Shown one piece after another: positions 50,748 through 59,250 of a stretch of DNA of 64,000 nt (position 1 is the stretch's first letter; each line of letters opens with the position of its first letter). The DNA comes from Pseudomonas brassicacearum subsp. neoaurantiaca (GTDB lineage Bacteria > Pseudomonadota > Gammaproteobacteria > Pseudomonadales > Pseudomonadaceae), in NCBI RefSeq assembly GCF_013608025.1, contig NZ_VDLV01000033.1, forward strand, positions 1-64,000, written 5' to 3'. The translations under genes and the position numbers were made by a program. The notes beneath the pieces are model-generated. The model was not told the origin of the DNA, did no database searches, and worked only from the letters and a program-made list of their open reading frames with translations.

Positions 50748-51653
50748 ATGCGAACCCTCGGCATCGTTTGCCTGCTGCTGGCCCTGAGCGGTTGTAGCTC
50801 GCTGCTGTTCTACCCTGAACGCGGCCTGCCGTTTACCCCGGAGCGGGCCAAACTCGACTACCGCGACGTCACCCTGACCACCGCTGACGGGCTGAAGCTG
50901 CATGGCTGGTGGCTGCCGGTGAAACCGGGTGTCGAGGTCAAGGGCACGGTGCTGCATCTGCACGGCAATGGCGGCAACCTGGCCTGGCACCTCGGCGGCA
51001 GTTGGTGGTTGCCGGAGCAGGGCTATCAGGTGTTGATGGTCGATTACCGCGGCTATGGCGTTTCCGAAGGTGAGGCGAGCCTGCCGGCGATCTACCAGGA
51101 CATCGACGCGGCATTCAGATGGCTCGACGATGCGCCCGAGGTCCAGGGCAAGCCGTTGGTGCTGCTCGGCCAGAGCCTGGGCGGCGCGCTGGCGGTGCAT
51201 TACCTGGTCGAGCACCCGCAGCGCCAGCAGCAGCTCAAGGCTTTGGTGCTGGACGGGGTTCCTGCCAGCTACCGCGATGTAGGGCGTTTCGCCCTTGGCA
51301 CGTCATGGCTGACCTGGGCGTTCCAAGTGCCGCTGTCGTGGCTGGTGCCGGACGGTGACAGCGCCATCGGCTCGATCGCGCAATTGAACGGCGTGCCAAA
51401 ACTGATCTACCACAGCCTGGACGATCCGATCGTGCCCCTTTCCAACGGCATCCGCTTGTATCAAGCTGCGCCGCCGCCCCGGGTGTTGCAACTGACCCGC
51501 GGCGGCCACGTGCAGACCTTCGCCGACCCGACCTGGCGAACGGTAATGCTGCGCTACCTTGACGACCCCCAGCATTTCGATGGCCTGCGCCGCCTGGGCG
51601 AAATTCCGAACTACCCGAAATCCCCTGTTGAATCATCCGAGAACCCGCAATGA
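50748..51653 (+). CDS. alpha/beta hydrolase lipoprotein
   Basis: A 301-residue precursor with a lipoprotein signal (MRTLGIVCLLLALSGC, Cys16) and an alpha/beta-hydrolase fold: oxyanion region LHLHGNGGN, nucleophile Ser in GQSLGG, catalytic Asp in SLDDPIVP, and His in TRGGHVQTF. It resembles the YfhR/BAAT-like family of serine hydrolases; the substrate is unknown. The start ATG at 50748 is 39 nt after the REPIN. The small membrane gene overlaps its stop by 4 nt (ATGA). Confidence 0.88.
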   Translation: MRTLGIVCLLLALSGCSSLLFYPERGLPFTPERAKLDYRDVTLTTADGLKLHGWWLPVKPGVEVKGTVLHLHGNGGNLAWHLGGSWWLPEQGYQVLMVDYRGYGVSEGEASLPAIYQDIDAAFRWLDDAPEVQGKPLVLLGQSLGGALAVHYLVEHPQRQQQLKALVLDGVPASYRDVGRFALGTSWLTWAFQVPLSWLVPDGDSAIGSIAQLNGVPKLIYHSLDDPIVPLSNGIRLYQAAPPPRVLQLTRGGHVQTFADPTWRTVMLRYLDDPQHFDGLRRLGEIPNYPKSPVESSENPQ

Positions 51654-51979
51654 GCGAAGAACGTAACGCCATCCCCCTGATCATCACCGGTATTTGCAGC
51701 ATCCTCGGCACTGTCGCGGTGCTGTGGTACTACGGCTACCTGCATTTCGCCAAGCCCGAGGATGCGTTGCTGCTCAACCAATTCACCATGCTCAAGACCG
51801 TTCCGGGCGAGGATTACAAAGTCTCCCTGGAGCCGGCTCCGCAGGTCGCTCAGTGCATCGATGGCGTGCTGGTGCTGTTCGACACCGAACAGAAAGGCCT
51901 GACCGGCGTGCTGATCAACGAGAAGAAGCGCGCGGTGCGCTGCATGGGGCAGGAAACCCCGCAAAAGCTTCAGCCTTAA
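51650..51979 (+). CDS. small membrane protein of unknown function
   Basis: A 109-residue protein with one N-terminal membrane helix (IPLIITGICSILGTVAVLWYYG, residues about 8-29) and a C-terminal domain outside the membrane. The latter has two cysteines (AQCIDGVLV and VRCMGQ) that could pair in the periplasm. Its ATG overlaps the hydrolase stop by 4 nt. I do not recognise the family. A REPIN and a bidirectional terminator follow. Confidence 0.75.
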   Translation: MSEERNAIPLIITGICSILGTVAVLWYYGYLHFAKPEDALLLNQFTMLKTVPGEDYKVSLEPAPQVAQCIDGVLVLFDTEQKGLTGVLINEKKRAVRCMGQETPQKLQP

Positions 51980-51988
51980 GCGAGACTC

Positions 51989-52081
51989 CTGTGGGAGCGA
52001 GCTTGCTCGCGATAGCGGTGGTTCAGCAGCATTGATAGTGCCTGACACTCCGCTATCGCGAGCAAGCTCGCTCCCACAAGG
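51989..52081. repeat. REPIN, family A
   Basis: Inverted arms CTGTGGGAGCGAGCTTGCTC and GAGCAAGCTCGCTCCCACA. Confidence 0.92.
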
Positions 52082-52111
52082 ATCGTGTGCAGCCAAATAA
52101 ATTTGGCCAAC

Positions 52112-52152
52112 AAAAAAAGCCCCGCCTGATTGAAGCCAGGCGGGGCTTTTTC
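52112..52152. terminator. bidirectional terminator
   Basis: AAAAAAAGCCCCGCCTG attgaag CCAGGCGGGGCTTTTT: a long stem with A and T tracts on opposite sides, between two converging transcription units. Confidence 0.92.
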
Positions 52153-52167
52153 GTTGCACTCAACCGA

Positions 52168-52959
52168 TCAGTTGGCGCTCATGGTCGAACGCGGGGCGAC
52201 GGGCTGGTTGTCGTTGGAGATGGTCACTTCCACGCGACGGTTCATGGCGCGGCCCGAGACGCTGGTGTTGTCGGCGACCGGGAATTCCTTGCCGTAGCCC
52301 TGGGTCACGATGCGGGCTGGATCGACGCCCATTTTCACCAGGGCCGTGCGCACGGAGCTGGCGCGGCGCTCGGACAGCGACTGGTTGTAGGAGTCCGAGC
52401 CGGTGCTGTCGGTGTAGCCTTCGATGATCACTTTGCGATCCGGGTTTTCCTGGAGGAACTGCGCGAGTTTGCTGACGTTGGTCATGCCGCTGGCGCGCAG
52501 GTCGGATTTGTTGGTGGCAAACAGCACGTCGCCGAAGGTCACCAGCGTACCGCGCTCGGTCTGCTTGGCGTTGAGGCTGTCCTGCAACTGCTTGATCTGC
52601 GCGTTGCGGGCTTCCAGTAATGCACGGGCGCGTTCGTCACCGGCGTTTTTCAGCTCGGCTTCGGCGTTGCGCAGGGCGATGGTCTGCTTGGCCACTTCGA
52701 CACGCTGGTTGGTCAGGTAGGCCAACTGGTCTACCTTGGCTTCGTCTTCGTTATCCATGTAGGCCTTGTCGGCCTTGGCCAGGAAATCGGCGGCGTCCTT
52801 GGTTTCCAGCGCAGCCACTTTAGTCGCCGCCGGATCGGCCTGCAGCCCGTTGTAATTGGTGCGCGCCTGTTCCAGGTTCGCGTTCGGGTCGTGGGAGCAA
52901 GCGGCCAGGGCTACGCAGGCAGCAAGCAGGGCGGGCATCATGAAATGTTTGTGCGTCAT
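52168..52959 (-). CDS. OmpA-family outer-membrane lipoprotein (LptF type)
   Basis: A 263-residue precursor with a lipobox ending AAC (MTHKHFMMPALLAACVALAAC, Cys21), a coiled-coil segment (about residues 70-120, ALRNAEAELKNAGDERARALLEARN in parts), and a C-terminal OmpA domain that binds peptidoglycan (EGYTDSTGSDSYNQSLSERRA in parts, including the Asp and Arg that grip diaminopimelate). In P. aeruginosa a neighbour-matched gene is LptF, an AlgU-dependent lipoprotein tied to oxidative stress resistance; the match is from context and domain order. It follows the DUF4398 gene by 48 nt. Confidence 0.9.
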   Translation of the reverse strand: MTHKHFMMPALLAACVALAACSHDPNANLEQARTNYNGLQADPAATKVAALETKDAADFLAKADKAYMDNEDEAKVDQLAYLTNQRVEVAKQTIALRNAEAELKNAGDERARALLEARNAQIKQLQDSLNAKQTERGTLVTFGDVLFATNKSDLRASGMTNVSKLAQFLQENPDRKVIIEGYTDSTGSDSYNQSLSERRASSVRTALVKMGVDPARIVTQGYGKEFPVADNTSVSGRAMNRRVEVTISNDNQPVAPRSTMSAN

Positions 52960-53007
52960 AGTCTGTCGTCCTTTTATCGATGAGAAACACGTCGTGGCAT
53001 AAACGGT

Positions 53008-53421
53008 TTACTGAACCTTGTTCATGCCTTCCTGACGCAATTCCTGAACCCCTTTCTGGGAGTCCTTGAGAGCCTGTTCGGCCTTGGCGGCCTGGGCCTT
53101 GCGCTCAGCGACGCGGGCATCCCATTCGGCCTGTTCGGCCAGACGCTTGGCCTCTTCGTAGTTTTCATCGTGCATGGCGATTTCGGCTTGCTTGAGTTTG
53201 TCCTGGGCCGATTTCATTTCCACCGCGGCAAACTCGGTGCCGCCTGCGCTGACGGCACTGTTCACCGCCGATTGCGTGACCGCGTATTGCTCCGAAGGTG
53301 GATTGCCGGCACAACCGGCCAGGATGAAGCTGCTACCGATCGCCAGGGCAGCCAACTTCAGGCCGCGCAGGCCAGTGGATGAGGGTTTGGCAGTGCAGGT
53401 ATTCATAGGCTTCAACTCCAT
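53008..53421 (-). CDS. DUF4398 lipoprotein
   Basis: A 137-residue precursor. After the signal (MELKPMNTCTAKPSSTGLRGLKLAALAIGSSFILAGC in parts), the lipobox LAGC gives Cys37. The rest is one long alpha-helical region rich in Ala, Glu, Lys (residues about 60-135; QAKAEQ-like heptads), as in DUF4398. The ATG at 53421 follows CAGGAG by 7 nt; a second ATG at 53406 is possible. It is the first gene of the unit with the OmpA-like lipoprotein and sits behind an AlgU-type promoter. Confidence 0.85.
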   Translation of the reverse strand: MELKPMNTCTAKPSSTGLRGLKLAALAIGSSFILAGCAGNPPSEQYAVTQSAVNSAVSAGGTEFAAVEMKSAQDKLKQAEIAMHDENYEEAKRLAEQAEWDARVAERKAQAAKAEQALKDSQKGVQELRQEGMNKVQ

Positions 53422-53535
53422 TGGAAAACTCCTGAAAAAACACCAATCCATGCTGGGACCGAAGCCGTGACGTCTGTTTTGGCGCTGGCGCCAGGGCGCG
53501 TTTATTTAAACGGCCGTTCCAGTATGGTTACTCGG

Positions 53536-53563
53536 TGTGACCCGAGGCGTTTTTCAAAAGTTC
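53536..53563 (-). promoter_or_regulatory. AlgU (sigma-22) type promoter of the DUF4398-lptF unit
   Basis: On the minus strand GAACTT, 17 nt, TCACA; the AlgU/RpoE consensus is GAACTT, 16-17 nt, TCtgA. The -35 is perfect. It is 115 nt before the start. LptF in P. aeruginosa is known to be AlgU-dependent. Confidence 0.6.
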
Positions 53564-53690
53564 AGGCAAGGATGGCCATTCGCCAAAAGAATTGCTGACT
53601 GATCGGTCAGGGGTAAAAAAGCTGAACTTTCAAGGCGTGCAGGGGTATTCCGGGCGTAGGGAAGTCTGCATTTTTTGGCTGGATGCGCGC

Positions 53691-53725
53691 GTAGGAGCTG
53701 CCTCGCTTCGCTCGTCAGCTCCTAC
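53691..53725. repeat. family C half-length palindrome
   Basis: GTAGGAGCTG and CAGCTCCTAC surround GCTTCGCTCG; a short solo family C hairpin without the long spacer. Confidence 0.75.
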
Positions 53726-53737
53726 AGGAGTCAGGAA

Positions 53738-54082
53738 TCAGTGCTTGGATTTGTCGCTCTGCGAGGACAGTTCGTGCAGATGGCGTCGGGACAATGCGAG
53801 GAAGCGCGGGGTCGGGCCCACGTCTTCGTACAGCGGATCGCCTTCTTCATCGGTGGCCACTACCTGCGGTCCCTTGACGTAGGGGAAGCTGGCTTCCAAC
53901 TCTTCCAGCGCCGCGCCGATGAGTTCGCCGAGCAGTTCTTCCGGGTGGCGCTTGGGGTACATGTCGCAGATGGCCGCCAGGCGTGCTGCGGCCTCGACGT
54001 CGAGATGAATCGTGTAGCCGGTCTGGGTCAGGCGACCCTTGGCGTTTTCTTCCCAATGCTGGGCAAGCTCACGGATTTTCAT
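53738..54082 (-). CDS. conserved hypothetical protein (114 aa)
   Basis: A 114-residue soluble protein (MKIRELAQHWEENAKGRLTQTGYTIHLDVEAAARLAAICDMYP in parts), with a short basic start and an acidic middle (EELLGELIGAALEELEASF). It resembles proteins annotated as pilin assembly or plain hypothetical proteins in Pseudomonas; I cannot give a function. It is in its own unit on the minus strand, divergent from ppc. Confidence 0.75.
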   Translation of the reverse strand: MKIRELAQHWEENAKGRLTQTGYTIHLDVEAAARLAAICDMYPKRHPEELLGELIGAALEELEASFPYVKGPQVVATDEEGDPLYEDVGPTPRFLALSRRHLHELSSQSDKSKH

Positions 54083-54260
54083 GATGACCTCAATAGCCCT
54101 GCTTTTGGCGGGCGCGATAGTGACAAGCCGTCGTGTGGCTTACCCATGAGACTAGCTTTGCCTGACAAGGTTTAAAGTCCCTTCGTCGCTTGTCATTAAC
54201 GACTGGCATCGGCACTCTCTCCTACAAAGCTGTCCGGACCTTTTTGCTGGAGAACTGCTG

Positions 54261-56891
54261 ATGACCGATATCGATGCCCGCTTGCGCGAGGACGTCCACC
54301 TGCTCGGCGAGCTGCTGGGCAACACCATTCGCGACCAGTACGGAGACACCTTTCTCGACAAGATCGAGCAGATCCGCAAGGGCGCCAAGGCCGACCGCCG
54401 TGGTTCCATGGACGCCGAACTGAGCGCCAGCCTCAACCAGTTGAGCGAGGATGAACTGCTGCCGGTGGCGCGGGCGTTCAACCAGTTCCTCAACCTGGCC
54501 AACATCGCCGAGCAATACCAATTGATTCATCGGCGCGAAGAATCCAAGCCCGCACCGTTCGAAGCCCGGGTGCTGCCCGAGCTGCTGGCACGCTTGCGCG
54601 CCGAAGGCCACAGCGCCGAATCGCTGGCCCGGCAACTGGGGCGGCTGGATATTGAATTGGTCCTCACAGCGCACCCCACCGAAGTCGCCCGGCGCACGCT
54701 GATCCAGAAATACGATGCCATCGCCGCGCAACTCGCCGCCCAGGATCACCGCGACCTCACCAGCGCCGAGCGCGCGCAAATCCACCAGCGCTTGCAGCGG
54801 TTGATCGCCGAAGCCTGGCACACCGAAGAAATCCGCCGCACCCGACCCACGCCGGTGGACGAGGCCAAGTGGGGTTTCGCGGTGATCGAGCATTCGCTGT
54901 GGCACGCCATCCCCAATTACCTGCGCAAAGCCGATCAGGCCTTGCACGCCGCTACCGGGCTGCGCTTGCCCCTGGAAGCCGCACCGATCCGCTTTGCCTC
55001 GTGGATGGGCGGCGACCGCGACGGCAACCCGAACGTCACCGCCGCGGTCACGCGCGAAGTGCTGTTGCTGGCGCGTTGGATGGCGGCGGACCTTTATCTG
55101 CGCGATGTCGATCACCTGGCGGCCGACCTGTCCATGCAAAACGCCAGTGCGGCCTTGCGCGCCCAGGCCGGCGACAGTGCCGAACCCTATCGCGCGGTGC
55201 TCAAGCAATTGCGTGAGCGCCTGCGGGCGACCCGCAACTGGGCCCAGGCCTCGCTGAAAGCCACGACGCCGGCCTCCGCCGAGGTATTGCAGAACAACCG
55301 CGAACTGCTCGATCCGCTGGAGCTGTGCTACCAGTCCCTGCACGAATGCGGCATGGGTGTGATTGCCGACGGGCCGCTGCTCGATTGCCTGCGCCGCGCG
55401 GTGACGTTCGGGCTGTTCCTGGTGCGCCTCGATGTGCGCCAGGATTCGACGCGCCACTCGATGGCCATGACCGAAATCACCGATTACCTCGGGCTTGGGC
55501 GTTACGAAGACTGGGATGAAGAGCAGCGCATTCGCTTCCTGCTGGATGAGCTGAATAACCGTCGACCCTTGTTGCCGCCACATTTCAAGCCGTCGGCCGA
55601 TACCGCAGAAGTCCTGGCGACCTGCCGGGAAGTCGCGGCGGCACCTGCGGCGTCCCTGGGTTCCTACGTGATCTCCATGGCCGGTGCGGCCTCCGATGTG
55701 CTGGCGGTGCAGCTGTTGCTCAAGGAAGCCGGCGTGCTGCGGCCGATGCGGGTGGTGCCGCTGTTCGAAACCCTTGCCGACCTGGATAACGCCGGTCCGG
55801 TGATGGAGCGTCTTCTGTCGCTGCCCGGCTACCGTGCACGCCTGCAAGGGCCTCAGGAAGTGATGATCGGCTATTCCGATTCGGCCAAGGACGCCGGCAC
55901 CACGGCGGCGGCCTGGGCGCAATACCGGGCGCAGGAACGACTGGTGGATATCTGCCGTGAGCAGCAAGTCGAACTGCTGCTGTTCCATGGTCGCGGCGGC
56001 ACGGTCGGTCGTGGCGGTGGTCCGGCGCACGCGGCGATCCTGTCCCAGCCGCCGGGTTCGGTGGCGGGTCGGTTCCGTACGACTGAGCAAGGCGAAATGA
56101 TTCGTTTCAAATTTGGCCTGCCGGACATCGCCGAACAGAACCTCAACCTTTACCTCGCTGCGGTGCTGGAAGCGACCTTGCTGCCACCGCCGCCGCCCAC
56201 GCCAGAGTGGCGTCATTTGATGGACGAGCTGGCCGCCGACGGCGTCAGTGCCTACCGCGCCGTGGTGCGGGAAAATCCGCAATTCGTCGAGTATTTCCGC
56301 CAGTCCACGCCGGAACAGGAATTGGGCCGGCTGCCCCTGGGCAGTCGCCCGGCCAAGCGCCGCGCCGGAGGTATCGAAAGCCTGCGGGCGATTCCGTGGA
56401 TCTTCGGCTGGACCCAGACTCGCCTGATGCTGCCCGCCTGGCTCGGTTGGGAAACCGCCCTGGGCAAGGCGCTGGAGCGGGGTGAGGGTGAATTGCTCGG
56501 GCAGATGCGCGAGCAGTGGCCGTTCTTCCGTACCCGCATCGACATGCTGGAGATGGTGCTGGCCAAGGCCGACGCCGATATTGCCCGGTCCTACGATGAG
56601 CGTCTGGTGGAGCCGGCATTGCTGCCGTTGGGTGAGCATTTACGCGACCTATTGTCGCAGGCGTGCTCGGTGGTCCTGGGGTTGACCGGCCAGTCGCAGC
56701 TACTGGCACATAGCCCAGACACGCTGGAATTCATTCGCCTGCGCAACACCTACCTTGACCCGCTACACCTGCTGCAGGCCGAACTGTTGGCGCGTTCGCG
56801 GCAGCAGGACGTTGCCCAGGGCAGCCCCGTGGAACAGGCGTTGCTGGTGTCTGTGGCAGGGATCGCCGCCGGTTTGCGCAACACCGGCTGA
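54261..56891 (+). CDS. ppc: phosphoenolpyruvate carboxylase
   Basis: Carboxylates PEP to oxaloacetate to refill the TCA cycle. The 876-residue enzyme has the marks of the family: VLTAHPTEVARRT (catalytic His, about residue 138), GGDRDGNPNVT, VIGYSDSAKDAGTTAAAW (in the form VMIGYSDSAKDAG), and LFHGRGGTVGRGGGPAH. The C-terminal QEEL-like allosteric region is near the normal QNTG end (GLRNTG). The ATG at 54261 has GGAG upstream. Single gene, divergent from the hypothetical gene. Confidence 0.97.
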   Translation: MTDIDARLREDVHLLGELLGNTIRDQYGDTFLDKIEQIRKGAKADRRGSMDAELSASLNQLSEDELLPVARAFNQFLNLANIAEQYQLIHRREESKPAPFEARVLPELLARLRAEGHSAESLARQLGRLDIELVLTAHPTEVARRTLIQKYDAIAAQLAAQDHRDLTSAERAQIHQRLQRLIAEAWHTEEIRRTRPTPVDEAKWGFAVIEHSLWHAIPNYLRKADQALHAATGLRLPLEAAPIRFASWMGGDRDGNPNVTAAVTREVLLLARWMAADLYLRDVDHLAADLSMQNASAALRAQAGDSAEPYRAVLKQLRERLRATRNWAQASLKATTPASAEVLQNNRELLDPLELCYQSLHECGMGVIADGPLLDCLRRAVTFGLFLVRLDVRQDSTRHSMAMTEITDYLGLGRYEDWDEEQRIRFLLDELNNRRPLLPPHFKPSADTAEVLATCREVAAAPAASLGSYVISMAGAASDVLAVQLLLKEAGVLRPMRVVPLFETLADLDNAGPVMERLLSLPGYRARLQGPQEVMIGYSDSAKDAGTTAAAWAQYRAQERLVDICREQQVELLLFHGRGGTVGRGGGPAHAAILSQPPGSVAGRFRTTEQGEMIRFKFGLPDIAEQNLNLYLAAVLEATLLPPPPPTPEWRHLMDELAADGVSAYRAVVRENPQFVEYFRQSTPEQELGRLPLGSRPAKRRAGGIESLRAIPWIFGWTQTRLMLPAWLGWETALGKALERGEGELLGQMREQWPFFRTRIDMLEMVLAKADADIARSYDERLVEPALLPLGEHLRDLLSQACSVVLGLTGQSQLLAHSPDTLEFIRLRNTYLDPLHLLQAELLARSRQQDVAQGSPVEQALLVSVAGIAAGLRNTG

Positions 56892-57182
56892 CGTCGGGTC
56901 GTCGCCTGAAACAGCTCGCCCGGTTCGTCCGGGCGTAACCGTTTGTGGAGAAGGGCAGGTCGACCAGGCGACAGTTTGTTGCCCGGTTGCGACTCTCGCC
57001 ACCTTATACAAAGGTCGCGTCGGGCGCGGGTTCCTCCGACTTTCGGCGGCTTGTGTGGCTCGGGCCTGCTGTGTATCTTGAGCAGCCTTTGACCGTTTGG
57101 GCGGTCACGATCCTGTTTTTCGAAGATTGGCCCCACGAGGCGAATCCGAGCGTTTTACATAAAAAAATTGAGGAGCACATCG

Positions 57183-57830
57183 ATGCGCGTCATTCTGCTG
57201 GGAGCTCCCGGGGCCGGTAAAGGTACTCAGGCAAAGTTCATCACCGAGAAATTCGGTATCCCGCAAATCTCCACCGGCGACATGCTGCGTGCCGCGGTCA
57301 AGGCTGGCACCCCATTGGGCGTTCAAGCCAAGAGCATCATGGATGCCGGCGGCCTGGTGTCGGATGACCTGATCATCGCCCTGGTCAAGGATCGCATCGC
57401 TCAACCGGACTGCGCCAATGGCTTCCTGTTCGACGGTTTCCCGCGCACTATTCCCCAGGCCGAAGCCCTGGTGACTGCCGGTGTGGAACTCGATCACGTG
57501 GTCGAAATCGCGGTAGACGACGAAGAAATCGTCCAGCGCATTGCCGGCCGTCGTGTCCACGAAGCATCCGGTCGTGTCTATCACACCGTCTACAACCCGC
57601 CAAAGGTCGCCGGCAAGGACGACGTGACTGGCGACGAGCTGGTGCAACGCAAGGACGACACTGAAGAAACCGTGCGTCATCGCCTGTCGGTCTACCATTC
57701 CCAGACCAAGCCGCTGGTGGACTTCTACCAGAAGCTGTCCGCTGCCCAGGGCAAGCCGAAGTACAGCCACATCCCGGGCGTTGGCTCGGTCGATGCGATC
57801 ACCGGCAAAGTGCTTGAAGCGCTGAGCTGA
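57183..57830 (+). CDS. adk: adenylate kinase
   Basis: Interconverts AMP + ATP with 2 ADP. The 215-residue, long-LID form has P-loop GAPGAGKGTQ (residues 7-16), the NMP-binding QISTGDMLRAAVK, the DGFPRTIPQAEAL motif, and a LID from about residue 122 with YHTVYNPPKVAGKDDVTGDEL; the four zinc cysteines of Gram-positive enzymes are absent. ATG at 57183 follows TTGAGGAG. A terminator and the tsaB promoter follow. Confidence 0.97.
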   Translation: MRVILLGAPGAGKGTQAKFITEKFGIPQISTGDMLRAAVKAGTPLGVQAKSIMDAGGLVSDDLIIALVKDRIAQPDCANGFLFDGFPRTIPQAEALVTAGVELDHVVEIAVDDEEIVQRIAGRRVHEASGRVYHTVYNPPKVAGKDDVTGDELVQRKDDTEETVRHRLSVYHSQTKPLVDFYQKLSAAQGKPKYSHIPGVGSVDAITGKVLEALS

Positions 57831-57854
57831 AAAGCCTGATCAGTTGCAACAAAC

Positions 57855-57882
57855 ACGGCCCGCTTGCGGGCCGTAGTTGTTT
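57855..57882 (+). terminator. terminator of adk
   Basis: ACGGCCCGC tt GCGGGCCGT followed by AGTTGTTT. A stable stem but a weak T tail, 24 nt after the stop. Confidence 0.65.
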
Positions 57883-57887
57883 ATACT
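57882..57887 (+). promoter_or_regulatory. -10 element before tsaB
   Basis: TATACT 38 nt upstream of the tsaB ATG; the -35 is unclear and falls in the adk terminator stem. Confidence 0.35.
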
Positions 57888-57924
57888 GGCGCACTTTTTT
57901 TCCACCTGATTTACGGACACATCG

Positions 57925-58602
57925 ATGAGCACCTTGCTGGCCCTGGACACCGCGACTGAAGCTTGCTCCGTTGCCTTGCTGCACGACGGCAAGGTCACGA
58001 GCCATTACGAGGTGATCCCACGCCTGCACGCGCAGAAATTACTGCCGATGATCCAGCAATTGTTGAGCGACGCCGGGACGACCTTGCAAGCGGTTGACGC
58101 GATTGCCTTTGGCCGTGGGCCCGGGGCGTTCACCGGCGTGCGGATCGCCATTGGCGTCGTGCAGGGCTTGGCCTTTGCCCTGGAGCGCCCGGTATTGCCA
58201 GTGTCGAACCTGGCGGTGCTGGCCCAGCGGGCCTTGCGCGAACACGGCGCGCGCCAGGTGGCGGCGGCTATCGATGCGCGTATGGACGAGGTGTACTGGG
58301 GCTGCTACCGCGAAACCGATGGCGAGATGCGTCTGGTGGGCCGTGAAGCGGTATTGCCACCTGAGTCGGCGGCGTTGCCGGATGAGGCGAGTGGTGATTG
58401 GTTTGGTGCTGGTACAGGCTGGGGCTATGGCGAGCGGATCGGCGCCAGCGTTGTCGGCCAGGACGCCTCGACGCTGCCCCATGCCGAAGACCTGCTGGCA
58501 CTCGCACGCTTCGCCTGGGAACGCGGCGAGGCCATCGCGGCGGACGATGCGCAGCCGGTTTACCTGCGGGACAAGGTCGCAACGCCGAAGTCCGAGCGCT
58601 AA
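57925..58602 (+). CDS. tsaB: tRNA t6A37 biosynthesis protein TsaB
   Basis: TsaB is the scaffold of the TsaBDE complex that adds threonylcarbamoyl to A37 of ANN-decoding tRNAs. The 225-residue protein has the ASKHA-type start LLALDTATEACSVAL and GRGPGAFTGVRIAIGVVQGLAFALERP (in parts), family signatures of YeaZ/TsaB. TsaD is not in the window. The ATG at 57925 fits the family. Confidence 0.95.
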   Translation: MSTLLALDTATEACSVALLHDGKVTSHYEVIPRLHAQKLLPMIQQLLSDAGTTLQAVDAIAFGRGPGAFTGVRIAIGVVQGLAFALERPVLPVSNLAVLAQRALREHGARQVAAAIDARMDEVYWGCYRETDGEMRLVGREAVLPPESAALPDEASGDWFGAGTGWGYGERIGASVVGQDASTLPHAEDLLALARFAWERGEAIAADDAQPVYLRDKVATPKSER

Positions 58603-58634
58603 CGAGCATTGCCCATCCGAAGGCGAGCACAGTT

Positions 58635-58744
58635 GTGGCGAGGGGATTTATCCCCGCTCGAGTGCGCAGCACTCGCCAGGTCAATGGCTGATAAAACAAT
58701 GTCGGGGGCGCTGCGCGCCCAGCGGGGATAAATCCCCTCGCCAC
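58635..58744. repeat. REPIN, family B-II
   Basis: Inverted arms GTGGCGAGGGGATTTATCCC and GGGATAAATCCCCTCGCCAC, after tsaB. Confidence 0.92.
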
Positions 58745-58941
58745 GAGGCATTTTTCAGCACTTGGACTTCCCGCCAAAAAGTCATTTCCCGATCCAAAAG
58801 TCACACCCAATCTTGCCGGTCGTCACTTTTTCACCCCGTTTTTAAACCTTTTTGACTTTATGTGTTCTAGTTATCACTTGCGCATTTGCGCGGCTGCGAA
58901 TGTGCCGCTAAATTGCCATCATTGATACCGAGCATTCTGTT
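58745..58941. other. AT-rich stretch before the 102-aa gene
   Basis: Nearly 200 nt with no gene, richer in A+T than its surroundings (AAAAAGTCATTTCC, TTTTTAAACCTTTTTGACTTTATG). A TTGACT at 58852 could be a -35, but no -10 stands at the right distance. Likely the promoter of the next two genes. Confidence 0.4.
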
Positions 58942-59250
58942 ATGCGTATAGACGGCGTTTCCTCACAGTCCTATCCCATCAAGCGTCGGCCTCGTGCGGG
59001 TAAAGCCGCTGAGCCCGAAACTTTCGATGACATCGATGGCGACCTGGAACTTCCGTCCGAAGAGCAACTGGCCGCCCGTGCCGCCAAAGCCTCCGCGCAG
59101 CGCCTGAGCAATCTCCCCGCCCGCCAGCAAGACATGCTGTATCACCGCGCCATGAGCCACAGTGTTTCCGCCGCGCTCGCCAGCTATTTGAGCACTGCCG
59201 GTTTTGTCGACTGGGATATGGAAGTGCTGGGGCTTGACCTCTACATCTGA
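58942..59250 (+). CDS. small conserved protein of unknown function (102 aa)
   Basis: A 102-residue soluble protein with a basic N-terminus (IKRRPRAGKA), an acidic middle (FDDIDGDLELPSEEQL), and a C-terminal stretch with hydrophobic and conserved-looking residues (SVSAALASYLSTAGFVDWDMEVLGLDLYI in parts). No family recognised. Its TGA overlaps the ATG of the DUF72 gene by 1 nt (TGATG), so the two are translationally coupled. Confidence 0.75.
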   Translation: MRIDGVSSQSYPIKRRPRAGKAAEPETFDDIDGDLELPSEEQLAARAAKASAQRLSNLPARQQDMLYHRAMSHSVSAALASYLSTAGFVDWDMEVLGLDLYI

